From the NCBI GenBank assembly GCA_023441055.1, contig JAEZQY010000012.1, forward strand, positions 1 through 8,028: a DNA stretch of 8,028 nt. Reading direction: 5' to 3'. Source of the stretch: Bacillota bacterium (lineage in GTDB: Bacteria > Bacillota > Bacilli > Paenibacillales > UBA4045). A program made the translations under genes and the position numbers. Positions within the stretch are counted from its first letter, which is position 1, and the number at the start of each line of letters is the position of its first letter. The notes beneath the pieces were generated by a model that saw only the letters and a list, made by a program, of their open reading frames with translations, was not told where the DNA came from and made no database searches. Below are positions 6,164-8,028 of this stretch, in pieces.

Positions 6164-7492
6164 TTGGATTTGTTTACTTATGCGTCGGAGGGGGAACGCC
6201 CCTCCCCGCTGGCTGATCGGATGCGCCCGCGCAGTCTGGATGAGTTCATCGGGCAGCAGCATATTGTGGGACCGGGTAAGCTGCTCAGACGGATGATCGA
6301 GGCTGATCAGGTATCATCGCTGCTGTTCTACGGACCTCCGGGTACCGGTAAGACTACGCTGGCGCATATCGTCTCACAGCAGACAGCTGGCGTGTTCGTG
6401 AAGCTGAATGCGGTGGACGCAACGGTGAAGGATGTGCGCGATGTCATCGAGCAAGCGCGCGATAATATGAATTTATACGGGAAGAAGACGATTCTCTTCC
6501 TAGATGAGGTGCATCGCTTCAATTCGGCGAGGCAGGATTCGCTGTTGCCCGCGGTGGAGCAGGGCATCATAATCTTCATCGGCGCGACGACGGAGAACCC
6601 GTATCACTATGTGAACGGGGCTCTCATGTCGCGCTCGACGCTGTTTCAGTTGGAGCATCTAACTGAGGAGCATTCGTTGGCAGCGCTGGAACGCGCGCTG
6701 GCAGATCGCGAGCGCGGGCTGGGCACGCTCGCGCTGGAGGCGGATGAGGCGGCGCTGCGCCACATCGCATATGTGGCCGGCGGCGATATCCGCCGGGCGC
6801 TCAACGCGCTGGAGCTTGCTGCGCTCACCAGCGCGCCTGATCCGGACGGGATTGTCCGGATTACGCTAGAGGCGGCGGAGGAATCGATCCGCCGCCCGAC
6901 GGTGAAAGCCGACGAGTCCACGCAATATGACGTGCTGTCGGCTTTCCACAAGAGCGTGCGCGGCTCCAGCGACGCCGCGTTGTTCTGGTTCCTCTACGCG
7001 GTAGAGAACCTGGGGATGGATCCGATGGTGTTCATCAGGCGCCTGATTGTCGCCTGCAGTGAGGACATCGGGCTCGCTAATCCGCAGGCCATGCAGCAGG
7101 CTGTTGCGGCGCTGGACGCGTTCCGCAAGATCGGCTGGCCAGAGGCCAAGTACAATATCGCCCAAGCGATCCTGTTCGCGGTCGAGAGTCCGAAGTCGAA
7201 TGCAGTCGCGGTGGCGATTGGCAATAGCATGGCCGCAATTGAGCGAGTCGGCCGCGCTGAGGTGCCGCTTCACCTGCGTGACGGTCACTATAGCGGCTCG
7301 GTGAAGCTCGGCCATGTGGGTTATCAGTATCCGCATGACTATCCGGGACATTATGTGGCACAGCAATATCTGCCAGATTCGCTCAAGCATGCCCGACTTT
7401 ACGAAGCGACTGATCAGGGCAATGAGTCGAAGATACGTCAGAATCAGCAGATGCGACGTAAGCGAGACAAGGATGCGGATGCGGGAATGTGA
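6164..7492 (+). CDS. rarA: Replication-associated recombination protein A (RarA/MgsA), AAA+ ATPase
   Basis: RarA is a cytoplasmic, oligomeric AAA+ ATPase related to clamp-loader and RuvB proteins. It acts at stalled replication forks and single-stranded/double-stranded DNA ends. The 442-residue protein begins with the family signature PLADRMRPRSLDEFIGQQHI (15-34). It has Walker A GPPGTGKTT (57-65), Walker B ILFLDEVHRFN (110-120), sensor 1 FIGATTENP (138-146), the arginine-finger region GALMSRS (152-158) and sensor 2 GGDIRRALNALE (207-218). The C-terminal tetramerisation part has SEDIGLANPQA (299-309) and GHYVAQQYLPD (395-405). The last ~20 residues are a charged, Lys/Arg-rich tail (MRRKRDKDADAGM), making it slightly longer than the ~421-residue B. 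subtilis protein. Translation starts at TTG. In B. subtilis the homologue (yrvN) lies directly after yrvM (tcdA); here gntR-dgoD separates them. Confidence 0.96.
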   Translation: MDLFTYASEGERPSPLADRMRPRSLDEFIGQQHIVGPGKLLRRMIEADQVSSLLFYGPPGTGKTTLAHIVSQQTAGVFVKLNAVDATVKDVRDVIEQARDNMNLYGKKTILFLDEVHRFNSARQDSLLPAVEQGIIIFIGATTENPYHYVNGALMSRSTLFQLEHLTEEHSLAALERALADRERGLGTLALEADEAALRHIAYVAGGDIRRALNALELAALTSAPDPDGIVRITLEAAEESIRRPTVKADESTQYDVLSAFHKSVRGSSDAALFWFLYAVENLGMDPMVFIRRLIVACSEDIGLANPQAMQQAVAALDAFRKIGWPEAKYNIAQAILFAVESPKSNAVAVAIGNSMAAIERVGRAEVPLHLRDGHYSGSVKLGHVGYQYPHDYPGHYVAQQYLPDSLKHARLYEATDQGNESKIRQNQQMRRKRDKDADAGM

Positions 7493-7499
7493 GATAAAA

Positions 7500-7544
7500 G
7501 CTATTCTATATTTCACACAAGATACGCATGCAAAATGGACAAAT
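7500..7544 (+). repeat. direct repeat, copy A
   Basis: This copy begins GCTATTCT and ends GCAAAATGGACAAAT, seven bases after the rarA stop codon. It matches copy B (7777-7822) in the same orientation, with about six differences including one single-base gap. Confidence 0.85.
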
Positions 7545-7554
7545 GACGGCTCTC

Positions 7555-7564
7555 GAGTCCGTTA
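7555..7564 (-). repeat. TAACGGACTC motif, inverted copy 1
   Basis: On the + strand this reads GAGTCCGTTA. It lies exactly 50 bp before the second inverted copy. Confidence 0.7.
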
Positions 7565-7604
7565 CGATTAGAATCGGCCATTTACAGGCCTGATAAGGTC
7601 CGCC

Positions 7605-7614
7605 GGGTCCGTTA
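7605..7614 (-). repeat. TAACGGACCC motif, inverted copy 2
   Basis: On the + strand this reads GGGTCCGTTA, one base different from the other copies. On its reverse strand GACCTTAT follows at the same offset where the forward copies have GACGCTAT or GGCGCTAT. Confidence 0.65.
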
Positions 7615-7709
7615 GCCCAGATGGGCGAACACGCTCCAGCGGGGATTCACATTCACTCGAAGGTGTCATCTCACTGCAGCAGTGTGAGCCTTAAACCTTC
7701 TATCGCCGC

Positions 7710-7719
7710 TAACGGACTC
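7710..7719 (+). repeat. TAACGGACTC motif, forward copy 1
   Basis: TAACGGACTC is followed at +14 by GACGCTAT (7724-7731). The forward copy 2 arrangement is the same, shifted by exactly 50 bp. Confidence 0.75.
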
Positions 7720-7759
7720 AGATGACGCTATCGTGCGATTTTAACGCCCTATCAATGGC

Positions 7760-7769
7760 TAACGGACTC
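7760..7769 (+). repeat. TAACGGACTC motif, forward copy 2
   Basis: TAACGGACTC is followed at +14 by GGCGCTAT (7774-7781), which runs directly into direct repeat copy B. Confidence 0.75.
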
Positions 7770-7776
7770 GACAGGC

Positions 7777-7822
7777 GCTATTCTTTATTTTCACACGTGA
7801 TATGCCTGCAAAATGGACAAAT
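7777..7822 (+). repeat. direct repeat, copy B, interrupted by an insertion sequence
   Basis: This copy matches copy A through GCAAAATGGACAAAT and then stops matching at 7823. Copy A continues GACGGC, copy B continues CGGGTTAACC. The break marks the junction with the insertion sequence. Confidence 0.85.
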
Positions 7823-8028
7823 CGGGTTAACCCCCTAAGTTTGGACACTTTCCACATGCAAACTCGCTCAATCGCATCATACCGCGATTTCTTCAGGTTG
7901 TATGGATCCATTGCGGACCATATCCAAATATTCAACCGGTGGTAAATCCATTAAGCTGCCATGTAATCTCTTCGTGTTATAGAAGCGCATAAAACGATCG
8001 ACTTCTCGGAATGCTTCCTCATAACTCT
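7823..8028 (-). mobile_element. IS3-family insertion sequence, transposase 3' end and terminal region (partial)
   Basis: The end of the element is set by loss of similarity to direct repeat copy A after 7822. The element reads inward as GGGTTAACCCCC, then TAAGTTTGGACACTTTCC, about 50 bp before the transposase stop codon. This is a plausible terminal region for an IS3-type element, although the usual terminal TG dinucleotide is not clear, so the exact first base (7823-7827) is uncertain. The rest of the element lies outside the window. Confidence 0.75.
7877..8028 (-). CDS. IS3-family transposase (OrfB), C-terminal fragment
   Basis: The - strand encodes the last 49 residues of a DDE transposase with an RNase H-like (rve) integrase core. 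The visible part reads SYEEAFREVDRFMRFYNTKR, then LHGSLMDLPPVEYLDMVRNG and SIQPEEIAV, ending at TGA (TCA at 7877-7879 on +). The YNTKRLHGSL...PPVEY pattern is the standard C-terminal end of IS3-group OrfB proteins. The catalytic D, D and E residues lie upstream, outside the window. An overlapping orfA and a programmed frameshift are usual in this family but cannot be seen here. The reading frame is intact as far as visible, so the element could be whole. It points toward rarA on the opposite strand. Confidence 0.88.
   Translation of the reverse strand, partial: SYEEAFREVDRFMRFYNTKRLHGSLMDLPPVEYLDMVRNGSIQPEEIAV

Larger units (their letters stand above)
7493..7826. other. gene-free stretch with diverged repeats
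   Basis: No credible gene is present between the rarA stop and the insertion sequence. The stretch holds a ~45-bp direct repeat, four TAACGGAC-type motifs and several small hairpins: GGCC-ATTTACA-GGCC at 7577-7591, GCCC-AGAT-GGGC at 7615-7626, and CACTG-CAG-CAGTG at 7672-7684. None of these has the T run of a terminator, so I see no clear transcription stop for rarA. Confidence 0.7.

Noticed and set aside
6866..7516. 216-codon open frame on the - strand inside rarA
   Set aside because: It is fully antisense to conserved RarA sequence and has no family features; an overlap shadow.
7670..7688. Terminator for rarA at the CACTG-CAG-CAGTG hairpin
   Set aside because: The stem is short, no T tract follows, and it lies about 180 bp past the stop codon.
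7555..7769. CRISPR array, because of repeats with regular 50-bp spacing
   Set aside because: The shared motif is only about 10 bp, occurs in two orientations, has just four copies, and no cas gene is near.

Overview
The window looks like a piece of a Firmicutes (Bacillota) chromosome, most likely from a moderately GC-rich, Paenibacillus-like organism. The main evidence is the gene order hisS–aspS–tcdA–(insertion)–rarA, all on the + strand. As I recall it, this is the Bacillus subtilis order hisS–aspS–yrvM–yrvN. Shine-Dalgarno sites are strong and A/G-rich, and rarA uses a TTG start, as is common in this phylum. The species is inferred; no 16S or other marker is present.

Left edge (1–125): the 3' end of a group II intron, with a foldable domain V (56–88) and a domain VI carrying a bulged adenosine (92–122). 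It lies about 30 nt upstream of the hisS start codon, between hisS and whatever leader or promoter sits further upstream. Core block (155–4055): histidyl-tRNA synthetase, aspartyl-tRNA synthetase and the t6A-cyclising tRNA enzyme TcdA, all devoted to charging or modifying tRNA and probably co-transcribed. A Rho-independent terminator (4075–4114) closes this block.

Inserted cassette (4138–6035): a promoter, a palindromic operator candidate, a FadR-type GntR regulator and D-galactonate dehydratase (DgoD). The two genes are translationally coupled. The cassette splits the tcdA–rarA neighbourhood and probably gives regulated entry of D-galactonate into a DeLey-Doudoroff-type route whose kinase and aldolase are not in this window.

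Right part: rarA (6164–7492), an AAA+ ATPase of replication-fork maintenance. It has its own candidate extended -10 promoter, with a near-palindrome resembling the Gram-positive LexA/DinR box directly upstream. From 7493 to about 7823 there is no gene. This stretch holds diverged repeats: four TAACGGAC-type motifs in two inverted pairs, each pair spaced exactly 50 bp, plus a separate ~45-bp direct repeat. The second copy of that repeat is interrupted by the end of an IS3-type insertion sequence whose transposase C-terminus runs out of the window on the - strand.

I did not find a clearly new biological system. The most useful observations are the intron in the hisS leader, the possible SOS-type box at rarA, the gntR operator candidate and the symmetric 50-bp repeat arrangement.
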